The notes: generated by a model from the sequence alone, not told the origin. DNA of 64,000 nt from Devosia sp. SD17-2 (GCF_029201565.1 NZ_CP104002.1:3427001-3491000); one strand, 5' to 3'. Counted from the stretch's first letter, positions 51,249-61,211 are shown. Numbers and translations: made by a program.

Positions 51249-53195
51249 TTAGCCCCGCGGCTTACGCGGACCCGTGGGACGGGCGCCACCCGTAGGACGG
51301 GCGCCACCCGTAGGACGGGCACCGCCTGTGGAACGGGCACCACCCGTGGGACGAGCACCGCCTGTGGGGCGCGAACCGCCGGTCGGATGCTGTCCGCCCT
51401 GAGGACGTCCGCCACCACCTGCTGGCCGACCGCCACCCGAAGGACGACCGCCGCCTTCCGGGCGACCCCCGCCGAACGGGCGGCTGCCACCATCGGGACG
51501 ACCGCCACCGGCCGGACGGCCGAAGGGCTTGTCGCCACGCGGCTTGCCATCAAACGGACGGCCGCCACCCGGCTTGCCGCCGAACGGCTTGCGGTCGCCA
51601 CCTGGACGCCCACCTGCCGACGGACGGCCCTGCCCCGGCCGATCGTCGCGGCGCGGGCCGCGATTGTCATCAAACGAGCGCTGCGGGCGATCCCCGCGCG
51701 GACCATTGGACGGACGACCGGCGAAATCACCGCGTGCGGGACGATCACCGCCATCGCGGGGTGGACGCCCCTCGAAGCTGCGCTGCGGACGATCACCGAA
51801 ATTGCCGCGGGCTGGACGGTCACCGAAACCGCCGCGAGCGGGACGATCACCGCCATCACGGGGGGGACGACCCTCAAAGCTACGCTGCGGACGATCACCG
51901 AAATTGCCGCGGGCCGGACGATCACCGAAACCACCACGAGCGGGACGATCACCGCCATCGCGGGACGGACGACCCTCGAAGCTGCGCTGCGGACGGTCAC
52001 CGAAGCCGCCGCGAGCGGGACGATCACCATCCGGACGCGGGCCACGCTGCGGGCGGTCGCCGAAGGACTTCTTGTCACCATATGGCTTCTTGTCACCGTA
52101 CGGCTTCTTGTCGCCATAGGGCTTCTTGTCACCGAACGACTTCTTGTCGCCGTAGGGCTTCTTGTCGCCAAACGACTTGCGGTCGGGCGCTGCGCCATCA
52201 CGAGGGGGACGCGGCGGACGGGGAGCGGGCTTGCCGAAGGAGGAGATCGGCTGATCGTCGCGATCGCGACGCTGCTTGCCGGGGCCCTTGGGTTCGTATT
52301 CCTCGGGGGCGCGACCATCTTCGTCGAAGTGCACGCGGCGCGGGCGACCGGTACGCGGAGCATCGCGACCACCACGGGCAGCACGGAAATCCTCGCGCGG
52401 CGGGGGAGCCGTATCAGGCATCTCGCTGTCGAAATCGACGCCAGCGGCTTCGGCCAGCTTCTTGCCAAGCTGGTCCTTGAGCATCTTGGCGCGGACCATT
52501 TCGACGGCGCCTTCAGCCAGTTCGCCGAGCTGGAACGGACCATAGGACACGCGGATCAGGCGGTTCACCTCAAGGCCAAGCGCGCCGAGCACGTTCTTGA
52601 CTTCGCGGTTCTTGCCTTCGCGCAGGCCGAGCAGCAGCCAGACATTGCTGCCCTGGGAGCGTTCGAGCGTGGCTTCAATCGGGCCATAGGTGATGCCTTC
52701 AACTTCGATGCCATCCTTGAGGGCATCGAGCTGGGCCTGGGTGACGTGACCATAGGCGCGCACGCGATAGCGACGCAGCCAGCCGGTGGAGGGCAGCTCG
52801 AGCACGCGCTTGAGGCCGCCATCATTGGTGAGGAGCAGCAGGCCCTCGGTGTTGATGTCGAGACGGCCGACAGTGACGACGCGGGGGAGGCCCTCTTCGA
52901 GCAGGGCCTCGAAAATGGTCTTGCGACCCTCGGGGTCCTTCTCGGTGACAACCAGGCCAGCGGGCTTGTGGTAGAGCCAGATGCGCGTGCCCTGACGGGC
53001 AGCGAGCTGCTCGCCATCGACAACGATCTTGTCGCGGCTGGTGACGTTAAAGGCCGGGGTCAGTACCTTCTTGCCATTGACGGTGACACGGCCAGCCGTG
53101 ATCCAGCCTTCGGCGTCGCGGCGGGAGCAGAGGCCGGCGCGGGCCATGACCTTGGCAAGACGGTCAGCGATTTCGGGTTTTTCAGTTTCGCTCAT
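51249..53195 (-). CDS. rluB: RluB-type 23S rRNA pseudouridine synthase with long repeat tail
   Basis: Residues 1-~260: S4 RNA-binding domain (MARAGLCSRRDAEGWITAGRVTVNG) and RsuA/RluB catalytic domain with the conserved VGRLDINTEGLLLLTNDG (catalytic Asp) and NVWLLLGLREGKNREVKNV. Start ATG 53195; an upstream frame to 53216 is less likely. The remaining ~390 residues are low complexity: KKPYGDKKSFGD repeats, then arginine/glycine/proline-rich RPARGGFGDRPQRSFEGR repeats and a final ARPTGGARPTGG series. Such Arg/Gly tails bind RNA in other proteins; the function here is unknown. Confidence 0.9.
   Translation of the reverse strand: MSETEKPEIADRLAKVMARAGLCSRRDAEGWITAGRVTVNGKKVLTPAFNVTSRDKIVVDGEQLAARQGTRIWLYHKPAGLVVTEKDPEGRKTIFEALLEEGLPRVVTVGRLDINTEGLLLLTNDGGLKRVLELPSTGWLRRYRVRAYGHVTQAQLDALKDGIEVEGITYGPIEATLERSQGSNVWLLLGLREGKNREVKNVLGALGLEVNRLIRVSYGPFQLGELAEGAVEMVRAKMLKDQLGKKLAEAAGVDFDSEMPDTAPPPREDFRAARGGRDAPRTGRPRRVHFDEDGRAPEEYEPKGPGKQRRDRDDQPISSFGKPAPRPPRPPRDGAAPDRKSFGDKKPYGDKKSFGDKKPYGDKKPYGDKKPYGDKKSFGDRPQRGPRPDGDRPARGGFGDRPQRSFEGRPSRDGGDRPARGGFGDRPARGNFGDRPQRSFEGRPPRDGGDRPARGGFGDRPARGNFGDRPQRSFEGRPPRDGGDRPARGDFAGRPSNGPRGDRPQRSFDDNRGPRRDDRPGQGRPSAGGRPGGDRKPFGGKPGGGRPFDGKPRGDKPFGRPAGGGRPDGGSRPFGGGRPEGGGRPSGGGRPAGGGGRPQGGQHPTGGSRPTGGARPTGGARSTGGARPTGGARPTGGARPTGPRKPRG
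51270..52200. repeat. Coding tandem repeats in the rluB tail
   Basis: Three sets: (a) 51270-51375, about 18-base units (GGACGGGCGCCACCCGTAGG) encoding ARPTGG; (b) about 51740-52030, ~108-base units encoding SFEGRPPRDGGDRPARGGFG, two full copies plus partial ones; (c) 52075-52180, 24-base-type units encoding KPYGDKK/SFGDKK. They are translated and in frame, with near-identical neighbouring units, so they are likely to expand or shrink by slippage or recombination. Confidence 0.85.
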
Positions 53196-53253
53196 GCGGA
53201 CAGACTTCCATAACATGCGGGACCCATGAATGGGCGGCGCGGGGAATGCGAAA

Positions 53254-53275
53254 GCGGCCGGACAATTCCGGCCGC
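53254..53275 (-). terminator. Hairpin terminator after the lipoprotein gene
   Basis: GCGGCCGG-ACAATT-CCGGCCGC, a perfect 8-bp stem followed on the minus strand by TTTCGC, 30 bases after the lipoprotein stop (53306) and before rluB. It separates the lspA/lipoprotein unit from rluB. Confidence 0.6.
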
Positions 53276-53305
53276 CTCATTTTTGGATCGTAATGGGCTC
53301 GCAGA

Positions 53306-54007
53306 TTACTGCTTGCCGATATCCGAATTGGTGAGACGCGCGCCGGCAGTGCCGAGCGAGGCGCCTGCCTGCGGACCGCGGGGCCCGAAGGCCTTGCGGA
53401 TGTCTTCAGGGCAGCGGGCGTCGGCCAGTGGCACGAGCTCGCCGTTGGGCGCGCGGCATACCAGATTGGCATCGCCGACGCGGGTGAAATATTCATCAGG
53501 CGGCAGATACAGCGGGCGGCTGCCCGAAGCGGTGACCTGCATGCCCGAAGCGGTCATGCGGGCCGTCAGCGCACGTGACTCCTCAGCCGTCAGCGGACGG
53601 CCGGAGAGCGAGCGGAGATCGACAACCCGCGCATTGCGCAGGCGGGCAAGATCGGCTTCGCTGAGGCGCGAGGTGTCGATCTTGACGGTGTTGCTGTCGG
53701 CCGGGAGCTGGGCCGCGGCGGACTGGGTGGCTGGAACAGGTAGATTATTGCCCGAACGCGGCAGCGCCAGAGGCGCGCGAGCCTGGGTCAGATCGGCCTT
53801 GGGAGCCTCGCCTGGGATGAGGCCGATGCCGCGCGCCGTGGTGTTCATCACGTCGCGCTCGAAGGTGCCGAAATCGGTCAGGGCGTTGGTGCCTTCGACC
53901 GTGGTGCAGGCGCCAAGGGCCAGAGTCGCTACCAGCGCCAGAGACGCCAGACCTGCGCGCGCCGCGACCGAAACTCGGCTCTTACGGCCAGACAATCCAA
54001 TACGCAT
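53306..54007 (-). CDS. Putative lipoprotein of unknown function
   Basis: 233 residues from ATG 54007. N-terminus MRIGLSGRKSRVSVAARAGL followed by ASLALVATLALGAC: a lipobox with the modified cysteine at about residue 34, so it is membrane-anchored after processing by Lgt and LspA. The mature part is Ala/Pro/Ser-rich, with a conserved-looking RLRNARVVDLRSLSGRPLTA and GDANLVCRAPNGELVPLADA. No family recognised. It is located 85 bases downstream of lspA, which encodes its processing enzyme. Confidence 0.75.
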   Translation of the reverse strand: MRIGLSGRKSRVSVAARAGLASLALVATLALGACTTVEGTNALTDFGTFERDVMNTTARGIGLIPGEAPKADLTQARAPLALPRSGNNLPVPATQSAAAQLPADSNTVKIDTSRLSEADLARLRNARVVDLRSLSGRPLTAEESRALTARMTASGMQVTASGSRPLYLPPDEYFTRVGDANLVCRAPNGELVPLADARCPEDIRKAFGPRGPQAGASLGTAGARLTNSDIGKQ

Positions 54008-54091
54008 GAAACATCCCTTACGATCCTGGCGGCGCTTATAGCGCATTGTCGGCCCTAAGACCAGATTTTGGCAGCACAATGATTTGTATCG

Positions 54092-54637
54092 TCAGACCGG
54101 GCGATCAGCAGGCTTGCGCTTGAGGCCGAGCATGTCGACCAGAAGCAGTATGACACCAAAGGTGATCGCCACGTCGGCAATATTGAAAATGTAGAACGAC
54201 CACGTCCCCCAATGGAAGTGGAAGAAGTCGGCTACGCCGCCATAAATCAGCCGATCAAGCGCATTTGAGAGCGCACCACCAATGCAGAGCGCGAGACCAA
54301 GGCGCACCAGCGGCTCATGGGCGCGGACCCACCAGATCGACAGCGCAACAATGGCCACCAGCATGATGGCGCCCAGCACCCAGGTCGGCATGCCATCGAG
54401 CAGGCCGTAGGAAATGCCGGTGTTCCAGACGAGTACATAATCGAAGAACGGCGTGACCGGGACGATCTCGCCGCCGCGCCACCCCTGCATGGTGAAGGGG
54501 ATGTAGTTGGCGAAAATGTCGATGCACTTGGCCTGGGCGAAGCCGATGCACTCTTCGGCCAGGTGATAGGCTTTTTGCGCGCGATCAATGCCGAAGGCGA
54601 GGATGGCGGCAACGAGAGAGGTGTAGAGGGTCTTCAT
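54092..54637 (-). CDS. lspA: Lipoprotein signal peptidase (signal peptidase II)
   Basis: Aspartyl protease of the inner membrane that cleaves prolipoproteins. From ATG 54637 it has 181 residues (TTG 54649 is an alternative). Four helices; conserved VWNTGISYGLLDG, GGALSNALDRLIYGGVADFF (catalytic Asp) and FNIADVAITFGV (catalytic Asp). The stretch KCIDIFANYIPFTMQGWRGG is longer than in E. coli LspA. Follows ileS on the same strand with a repeat between. Confidence 0.95.
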   Translation of the reverse strand: MKTLYTSLVAAILAFGIDRAQKAYHLAEECIGFAQAKCIDIFANYIPFTMQGWRGGEIVPVTPFFDYVLVWNTGISYGLLDGMPTWVLGAIMLVAIVALSIWWVRAHEPLVRLGLALCIGGALSNALDRLIYGGVADFFHFHWGTWSFYIFNIADVAITFGVILLLVDMLGLKRKPADRPV

Positions 54638-54651
54638 CTTCGAGTTCAATT

Positions 54652-54698
54652 ACTCACCCCCACCCTTATTCCCTCCCCACGAGGGGGAGGGAGACGAT
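54652..54698 (+). repeat. GC-rich palindromic repeat copy
   Basis: CTCACCCCCACCCTTATTCC, CTCCCCACGAGGGGGAGGGA, forward orientation, in the ileS-lspA gap. Confidence 0.75.
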
Positions 54699-54741
54699 GA
54701 ACAGCGGCTTTGGCATTTAGCCGAGCTGCCTTGGTTCAAGT

Positions 54742-57732
54742 TCAGAGACCCGCCGCAGCGCGTTCGCGCAGGGCCTGGGCGTCGCGCGGGGTGACGTCGG
54801 GGTATTCCGCGTCGCTGCCAACTTCGGGAAGGACCTTCCAAGAGCGGGCGCAGCGCTGGCCTTCGGCCATGGCCGGCACGACCGAGACACCGGGCACATC
54901 ATCAAGCCGGAAGGCTTCTGAGGCGCCTTCGTTCTGCTTTATGTGGATGGCGGAGGTGATCGCGATCTCGGCAAGATCCTGGCCTTCGAGCGCCACGATG
55001 TAGCGGGCGTCGGCGACATAGACGGTAGGAGCCGCCTCGAGCGAGGAGCCGATGCGCTTTTCACGACGCTCGATTTCCAGCGCGCCGGTGACGACGCGGC
55101 GGACCGAGCGGATGAGCTGCCACTTTTCAGCCAGATCCTCGTCGATCCAGTCAGCCGGGATCTCCGGGAACAGACGCAGATGGACGGACGAGCCTTCTTC
55201 CGGGTGACGCTCCAGCCAGCATTCTTCCATGGTGAAGACGAGGATGGGCGCGAGCCATGCGGTCAGCGCGTTGAACAGGTGATCGAGCACGGTCAGCGCA
55301 GAGCGGCGCTTGAGCGAGGAGATCGGGTCGCAATAAAGCGCATCCTTGCGGATGTCGAAGTAGAACGCCGAAAGCTCGATATTCATGAAGTTGGTGAGGA
55401 GCGTGACGACCTTGCGGAAGTCATATTCCTTGTACGCTGAGCGCACGCCAACATCGAGCTGGGCCAGACGATGCAGCATCAGGCGCTCGAGTTCGGGCAT
55501 ATCGCGCGCGTCGACAACATCCTCGGCCTTGAAGTGAGCGAGGTTGCCGAGCAGCCAGCGCAGCGTGTTGCGGAGCTTGCGATAGCTGTCGACCGTGGTC
55601 TGGATGATTTCCTTGCCGAGGCGCAGATCTTCCGAATAGTCGGAGGAGGCAACCCAGAGGCGCAGGATGTCGGCGCCGAACTGCTTGATGATGTCCTGCG
55701 GGGCAACGGTGTTGCCGAGCGACTTACTCATCTTCTTGCCTTCGCCATCCATGGTGAAGCCATGGGTGAGAACGCTGTCATAGGGCGCGTGGCCGTTGGT
55801 GGCGCAGCTTTCGAGCAGGGACGAGTGGAACCAGCCACGATGCTGATCCGAGCCTTCGAGATACATCGAGGCCGGGAACTTGAGGTGCGGCCACTTCTGC
55901 TTGTTGCGCAGCACAAAGGAGTGGGTCGAACCACTATCGAACCAGACGTCGAGGACGTCGCGGATCATCTCGTAGTCATCGGCCTTGTAGGCATCTCCGA
56001 GGTAGCGCTGGGCAGCGCCCTCCTTGTACCAGGCGTCGGCGCCCTCTTCCTCGAAGGACTGGGCAATGCGCTCATTGACCAGCTCGTCGCGGAGGATTTC
56101 GCCGGTTTCGCGATTGACGAAGACGGTGATCGGCACGCCCCAGGCGCGCTGACGCGACAGCACCCAGTCGGGGCGGTCGGCGATCATGGCACGCAGGCGG
56201 TTCTGGCCGGCAGCGGGATAGAACTTGGTGGCGTCGATGGCGTTGAGCGCCCGGTGGCGCAGCGTATCGCCTTCCGCACCCTCAATGTTCTTGTCCATGT
56301 AGACAAACCATTGCGGGGTATTGCGGAAGATCACCGGCTTCTTGGAGCGCCAGGAATGGGGGTACTGATGCTTGACGCGGCCACGGGCGATGATGTTGCC
56401 GTGTTCGGAGAGAGCGGTGATAACGCGCTGGTTGGCGTCGCCCTTCTTGCCATTGTCGTCGATGACGCGCGCGCCGTCGAAGCCAGGGGCCTGAACGGTG
56501 TAGAAGCCGTCGTCGCCAACGGTGTAGGGGATGGCAGGATCAATGCCGCGATCCTGCAGCAGGCGCGTCGATTCCATCCAGATGCCAAAGTCGTCGAGAC
56601 CATGGCCCGGAGCGGTATGGACGAAACCGGTACCGGCATCATCGGTGACATGTTCGCCATCAAGCAGCGGCACGTCGAACGTGTAGCCGCCAGCAAAGCC
56701 GGCCAGCGGGTGGCTGGTGATGAGCTGGGACAACACGCCGTCGGGAAGGATGCTCACCTCGCGATAGCCGGTGACCTTGGCCTTGGCCATGACGTCAGCG
56801 GCAAGCGCGCTGGCGATGATGTAGCGCTCGCCCGTCTTGGCCCAATTGCCGTCGGGCGCCGAGGTGACCTCATAGACACCATAGTCGATCTGCGAGGAGA
56901 AGCTGATCGCGCGGTTGCCGGGGATGGTCCAGGGCGTGGTGGTCCAGATGAGCACCGAAGCGCCGCTCAACCCGATTTCCTCGAGTGCCTGAGCAGACAA
57001 GGGAGCGGGGCGGCCATCAGCGGTCGCGTCCTTGGACAGCAATGCCTTGACCGGGAACTTCACCCAGATCGTGTCGCTCTCATAGTCCTGGTATTCGATC
57101 TCGGCTTCGGCAAGCGCGGTGCGCTCGACGACAGACCACATGACGGGCTTGGAACCGCGATAGAGCTGGCCGGTCATCGAGACCTTCATCAGCTCGCGGG
57201 CGATCTGGGCCTCGGCGTCATAGCTCATGGTGAGATAGGGATTGTCCCACTCGCCCAGAATGCCGAGACGCTTGAATTCGTCGCGCTGGATATCGACCCA
57301 CTGTTCGGCAAACGTGCGGCATTCCTGGCGGAATTCGACCACCGGAACGTCGTTCTTGTCCTTGCCCTTGGCGCGGTATTGCTCTTCGATCTTCCATTCG
57401 ATGGGCAGGCCATGGCAGTCCCAGCCCGGCACATAGGCCGAGTTGTGCCCCAGCATCTGCATGGAGCGCGAGATCACATCCTTGAGCGTCTTGTTGAGCG
57501 CGTGCCCGATATGGATATTGCCATTGGCATAGGGAGGGCCGTCATGCAGCGTGAAAAGCGGCCGATCCTTGGCCTGCTCGCGCTGAAGGGCGTAAATATC
57601 CATGTCTTCCCAACGCTGGAGCCAGATGGGCTCGCGCTGGGGCAGGCCCGCGCGCATGGGGAATTCGGTTTCCGGCAGGAAAAGCGTGGCCGAGTAATCG
57701 GTTTCGGTCGCGCTGGAAGCGGTATCGGTCAT
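54742..57732 (-). CDS. ileS: Isoleucyl-tRNA synthetase
   Basis: 996 residues, ATG 57732. Class I synthetase: HIGH motif in [22 protein letters not shown] in [16 protein letters not shown], a CP1 editing domain between, and [14 protein letters not shown]. The C-terminus, [20 protein letters not shown], is short and lacks a four-cysteine zinc finger, as in many alphaproteobacterial IleS. ribF lies upstream after a repeat-bearing gap of ~260 bases; lspA is downstream. Confidence 0.98.
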   Translation of the reverse strand: MTDTASSATETDYSATLFLPETEFPMRAGLPQREPIWLQRWEDMDIYALQREQAKDRPLFTLHDGPPYANGNIHIGHALNKTLKDVISRSMQMLGHNSAYVPGWDCHGLPIEWKIEEQYRAKGKDKNDVPVVEFRQECRTFAEQWVDIQRDEFKRLGILGEWDNPYLTMSYDAEAQIARELMKVSMTGQLYRGSKPVMWSVVERTALAEAEIEYQDYESDTIWVKFPVKALLSKDATADGRPAPLSAQALEEIGLSGASVLIWTTTPWTIPGNRAISFSSQIDYGVYEVTSAPDGNWAKTGERYIIASALAADVMAKAKVTGYREVSILPDGVLSQLITSHPLAGFAGGYTFDVPLLDGEHVTDDAGTGFVHTAPGHGLDDFGIWMESTRLLQDRGIDPAIPYTVGDDGFYTVQAPGFDGARVIDDNGKKGDANQRVITALSEHGNIIARGRVKHQYPHSWRSKKPVIFRNTPQWFVYMDKNIEGAEGDTLRHRALNAIDATKFYPAAGQNRLRAMIADRPDWVLSRQRAWGVPITVFVNRETGEILRDELVNERIAQSFEEEGADAWYKEGAAQRYLGDAYKADDYEMIRDVLDVWFDSGSTHSFVLRNKQKWPHLKFPASMYLEGSDQHRGWFHSSLLESCATNGHAPYDSVLTHGFTMDGEGKKMSKSLGNTVAPQDIIKQFGADILRLWVASSDYSEDLRLGKEIIQTTVDSYRKLRNTLRWLLGNLAHFKAEDVVDARDMPELERLMLHRLAQLDVGVRSAYKEYDFRKVVTLLTNFMNIELSAFYFDIRKDALYCDPISSLKRRSALTVLDHLFNALTAWLAPILVFTMEECWLERHPEEGSSVHLRLFPEIPADWIDEDLAEKWQLIRSVRRVVTGALEIERREKRIGSSLEAAPTVYVADARYIVALEGQDLAEIAITSAIHIKQNEGASEAFRLDDVPGVSVVPAMAEGQRCARSWKVLPEVGSDAEYPDVTPRDAQALRERAAAGL

Positions 57733-57873
57733 GGATCGGCGTTTCGTTCGGGAAGATCGGGGTGCCTTTTAGCAAGGCAGGACGGAAGGGGCAAAGGTTG
57801 ATTTGCCGCGCTTGTACCTCGTCAGGCGGATGGGGCGACAATCGCGACAGTGACTATCAGCTTGGGAGGGGTT

Positions 57874-57956
57874 CACACCCCCACCCCAGCGCCGCTACGG
57901 CCCGGCGGGCCTAGCTCTGCTACCCTCCCCACAAGGGGGAGGGAGGGACAGAGCGG
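57874..57956 (+). repeat. Palindromic repeat copy with enlarged middle
   Basis: CACACCCCCACCCCAGCGCC, a GCTACGGCCCGGCGGGCC-type inner hairpin, then CCCTCCCCACAAGGGGGAGG and GACAGAGCGG, between ileS and ribF. The inner hairpin resembles the one in the copy at about 11880-11972. Confidence 0.75.
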
Positions 57957-57990
57957 AAAATTCATTGGGACTCGCTGGGCGCCAGGACGC

Positions 57991-58962
57991 CTAGGCGAAA
58001 AAGCCGAGCTTTTCGTCGAGGGGGCCCAGGGGGGCGCATTCGGCGATGAGAGCCCGTGCCTTGCCCGAGTCGCGATCCATGGCGGCGATCAGTTCGTCGA
58101 GGCCCTTGAACACTTCCTGTCCGCGAATGTGACCGACCAGCGCGACTTGCAGGGTCTGGCCATAAATGTCTTCGTCAAAATCGAAGAGGTGGGTTTCAAA
58201 CGGCGGGCGCTGATTGTCGAACATGGGCTTGCCATAGGCCGCGACGCCGTCGAGGAGGCGCGTGCCGAGCCGGGCGCGAACGGCATAGACGCCCTGGGCA
58301 AGCTGGAAGCCATTGGGGGTCATGGTGTTGGCGGTGGGATAGCCGAGGTCGCGACCGCGCTGGTCGCCCTTGACCACGCAACCCTCAAAGAACCAGTGAT
58401 AGCCCAGCAGACGATTTGCTGCGGTGACCGCGCCTTCCGAAAGCGCAGCCCGAATGCGCGAGGAGGAAATGACCTCGTCACCCTCATCCATGAGGTCGAG
58501 GGTTTCGACGGCAAAGCCAAGCCGCGCCCCTTCGTCGCGCAGAAATGCGGGCGTGCCGCGACGCTGGCGGCCGAAATGGAAATCGGAGCCCACGATGACG
58601 CCGCGCACACCGAGATCGCGCACCAGCATGTCGCCGACGAAATCCTCGGCTTCGATCTGGGAGAAGGGCTTGTCAAAGGGCAGGATGATGATGCCATCGA
58701 GCCCGAGCGCTTCGGCGAGACGTGCCTTGGCGTCACCCACGGTGAGCCGGAAAAGATGGGGCGTCGGGGCAAAAACGTCGCGCGGATGCGGCTCGAAGGT
58801 CAGCAGCAGCGCGGGAACGCCGGCCGCCTGGGCCCGCTGGCGCAGGGTTTCCACCACAGTCTGGTGGCCGCGATGCATGCCGTCGAAATTGCCGATAGCG
58901 ACATAGGCGCCGCGCAGCGAGGCCGGCAGATCGGAAAGATTGTCGAGGCGGATGAAGGTCAA
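57991..58962 (-). CDS. ribF: Bifunctional riboflavin kinase / FAD synthetase
   Basis: 323 residues; the start codon at 58962 is TTG. FAD-synthetase part: VAIGNFDGMHRGHQTVVETL, LLTFEPHPRDVF, VGSDFHFGRQRRGT and ISSSRIRAALSEG; kinase part: GRDLGYPTANTM (flavin/ATP site), GVYAVRARLG, ETHLFDFDEDIYGQ. Complete. The next gene upstream is the HAD hydrolase 29 bases away, same strand. Confidence 0.96.
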   Translation of the reverse strand: MTFIRLDNLSDLPASLRGAYVAIGNFDGMHRGHQTVVETLRQRAQAAGVPALLLTFEPHPRDVFAPTPHLFRLTVGDAKARLAEALGLDGIIILPFDKPFSQIEAEDFVGDMLVRDLGVRGVIVGSDFHFGRQRRGTPAFLRDEGARLGFAVETLDLMDEGDEVISSSRIRAALSEGAVTAANRLLGYHWFFEGCVVKGDQRGRDLGYPTANTMTPNGFQLAQGVYAVRARLGTRLLDGVAAYGKPMFDNQRPPFETHLFDFDEDIYGQTLQVALVGHIRGQEVFKGLDELIAAMDRDSGKARALIAECAPLGPLDEKLGFFA

Positions 58963-58991
58963 ATCAGGAGGCTCCAGACGCCAGGGAAAGA

Positions 58992-59858
58992 TTACCAGGT
59001 GAGGCGCGGCAGGAAGCCGGCCACACGCGCACGGCTGGGCGCGATAAGATCGGCAATGGCCTGAGGATCCGGCTTGCCGAAGGCATCGAGTTCCGCGGCA
59101 TGGATCGAGCCGGTGATGAAGAGGAGATCAATGCCGAACTGGGCCGCGCCGGTGGCATCGGTGCGCACACTGTCGCCGATGGCGAGGACGCGGGATTTAT
59201 CGAGGCTCTTGCCGGCGGCTTCTTCGGCAAGGCGAAAGGCCTCTTCGTAGATGGGCTGATAGGGCTTTCCGGCCATGTGGACCATGCCGCCCATGGCCGC
59301 GTAGAGATCGCCGAGGGCGCCGCCGCAATAGATGATCTTGTCGCCGTGCTCGACGACGCGATCCGGATTGGCGCAGATCATCGGCAGCTTTCGCTGCAGC
59401 CAGAGCTTGGCGCGCTCGCGGTACATTTCGGGCGTGTCTTCATCGGTATCGAGGTCGGTGACAACGACGACTTCGGCTTCCTCAGCGCCGGTGCGGGTGA
59501 GATCAAAGCCTTCGTAGAGCGCGTCATCCTCGGTCGGCGGGCCGACATGATGGATGGCCTTGCCGCGATATTTCGAGATCATCGCCCGCGTCGCGTCGCC
59601 CGAAGAGACGATGGCATCATAGGCCTCGCGCGGCACGCCGAGACGATCGAGCATGGCCACGATTGGCGGAGAGGGGCGCGGCGCATTGGTGATGAGCACC
59701 ACCCTGCCCCCGGCCTTGCGATAGGACACGAGCGCGTCCACAGCCTCGGGGAATGCCGAGACGCCGTTATGAATAACGCCCCAGACATCGCTTAGCACCG
59801 CTTCATAGCGAGATGCGAGTTCGGACAGACCAGAGATGATCGGCAGGGGCGAAGTCAT
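58992..59858 (-). CDS. HAD-superfamily hydrolase, TIGR01459/NagD-like type
   Basis: 288 residues, ATG 59858. HAD motifs: LSDVWGVIHNGVSAF (DxxG replaced by the NagD-like DVWG form, nucleophile Asp), VVLITNAPRP (motif II), KPYQPIYEEAFRLAEE (motif III Lys), AIGDSVRTDATGAAQFGID (motif IV). The family is common in alphaproteobacteria beside ribF and is presumed to hydrolyse a phosphorylated metabolite; substrate unknown. Confidence 0.9.
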   Translation of the reverse strand: MTSPLPIISGLSELASRYEAVLSDVWGVIHNGVSAFPEAVDALVSYRKAGGRVVLITNAPRPSPPIVAMLDRLGVPREAYDAIVSSGDATRAMISKYRGKAIHHVGPPTEDDALYEGFDLTRTGAEEAEVVVVTDLDTDEDTPEMYRERAKLWLQRKLPMICANPDRVVEHGDKIIYCGGALGDLYAAMGGMVHMAGKPYQPIYEEAFRLAEEAAGKSLDKSRVLAIGDSVRTDATGAAQFGIDLLFITGSIHAAELDAFGKPDPQAIADLIAPSRARVAGFLPRLTW

Positions 59859-59954
59859 GACGACACCAGGCTGTGAGGGATCGGGCGCGGCGAGCTATGG
59901 GGCAGTTTGCCCATCTCGATCAAGCAAAAACCTCACCGGCCGACCGCCAAGGCC

Positions 59955-61211
59955 CTAGTGTTCGGCCTGACGACGGATGGGCTGGGGCGAGACTGTCCGG
60001 ATCGGCTCAAGCAACAGATCGGGCCGAACGACGCTGGGCGGGGCGATGTGATTGCCCTGGACCAGGAGGATATCGTTATCGAGCAACTCGACGATCTGGC
60101 GCTCGCCTTCAACGCTTGTCGCCAGCAGCGAGAGGTCGTAGCGACCCACATAGGCGGCGATATCGGAGAGATGGAAGTCGGTGTAGCTCTCGGTCATGTC
60201 GACGAGGCGCGTGGCATCGACGCGAAGGGACCGCACGCCCAGATTGGACAGCTCGGCAAAATCGAGCCGGAGGGAGCGGACTGCCGAAAGCGAAAATCCT
60301 GCGCCCTTGCGCAGGATGACTTCGATCAGCGAACGATTGGTCTGGCAGAGGGTCTGGAATTCGGCTTCGGAGATGATGAAGACCAGACCTGTGGCGACGC
60401 CCTTGTTAGCATCGAGAGTTGCCATCAATTGCTCGACGGCAATTTCATTGCTGAGCGTGGCGCGGCTGAGCGGAACATAGAGGCTGACTGACTGGCCGCC
60501 GCTGCGGGCACGACGGGCGATGGCGACGGCCTCGTTGAGCGCAAGGCCCTCGATCCGTTCGCTGATGTCGTCGCTGCCGCGGCGGGGCATGAAGTCCGCC
60601 ATGTCGGCAAAATCGCCGTCTTCCATCACAAGGCGCGGCAGGAGATCGTACCCAGCAGGGCGACGCTGCGGCAGGCGGGCGATGGGCTGGATGTGAAAGA
60701 CCAGACGATCTTCTGCCAGAGCTTCGCGCACCACTTCGGGCGGGATGATCGGCTCGCTGTCGTCATCGGGAATATAGGGCGTAGCGGCGCGAACGGCCTC
60801 GATGGCCTGGCTCTGGCGCGGCAGGGTGGCAAGTGCATTGCCCTGCTTTTCCTCAAGGTCGGCGACGGCTTCAGCGACCTGACGAATGACGGTGCCGAGC
60901 ACCGAAATATCGGCTTCGACGGTATCGAGGCGCTGGCCCGGGTTCATCTCGGAAAGTGCATTGATACGGCGGCCGAGAACTGCGCCAGCCTGGGCATCGG
61001 TTGCGAGCAGGCGGGAAAGATCCTCGATGCCACGCTCGAGACGGCGTTCAGCGCGCAGACGGAGCTGGCGCTCGACGATCATTACGCAGACGCAAGCCAC
61101 CACCAGCGCGACGAGAATTGCATTGGCAGGCGTAAAGCTCAGGCCAAAATAGACCGCGGCCCCGAGGGCAACTGACGCAAGAGCAATGAATACATAGACC
61201 AGCGCCTGCAT
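59955..61211 (-). CDS. Membrane protein with degenerate EAL domain
   Basis: 418 residues from ATG 61211; upstream ATG at 61232 is possible. Two N-terminal helices (residues ~2-45), a coiled-coil-like linker (~50-135), then an EAL-fold domain. Catalytic positions are largely lost: the EAL motif reads GYDLLPRL, the VNLS-type Asn is replaced in YVPLSRATL, and no DDFG acidic pair is seen before LRVDATRLVD. It is unlikely to hydrolyse cyclic-di-GMP and may sense it or act through protein contact. It lies beside ribF/HAD genes and opposite a sigma-54 activator. Confidence 0.8.
   Translation of the reverse strand: MQALVYVFIALASVALGAAVYFGLSFTPANAILVALVVACVCVMIVERQLRLRAERRLERGIEDLSRLLATDAQAGAVLGRRINALSEMNPGQRLDTVEADISVLGTVIRQVAEAVADLEEKQGNALATLPRQSQAIEAVRAATPYIPDDDSEPIIPPEVVREALAEDRLVFHIQPIARLPQRRPAGYDLLPRLVMEDGDFADMADFMPRRGSDDISERIEGLALNEAVAIARRARSGGQSVSLYVPLSRATLSNEIAVEQLMATLDANKGVATGLVFIISEAEFQTLCQTNRSLIEVILRKGAGFSLSAVRSLRLDFAELSNLGVRSLRVDATRLVDMTESYTDFHLSDIAAYVGRYDLSLLATSVEGERQIVELLDNDILLVQGNHIAPPSVVRPDLLLEPIRTVSPQPIRRQAEH

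Noticed and set aside
51270..52200. Regular repeats that might suggest a CRISPR array
   Set aside because: Units are translated in frame as Gly/Arg-rich repeats of RluB, with no unique spacers.
51387..53213. 608-codon open frame antisense to the pseudouridine synthase
   Set aside because: Thr/Ala repeat sequence is the complement of the coding tandem repeats, not an independent gene.
55471..57801. 776-codon open frame antisense to ileS
   Set aside because: The ileS frame has all synthetase motifs; the antisense frame shows none and arises from codon bias.
11697..57956. Calling the palindromic repeats ordinary terminators
   Set aside because: Most lack a T-run, many occur inside operons or divergent gaps, and four lie inside the cobN coding sequence.
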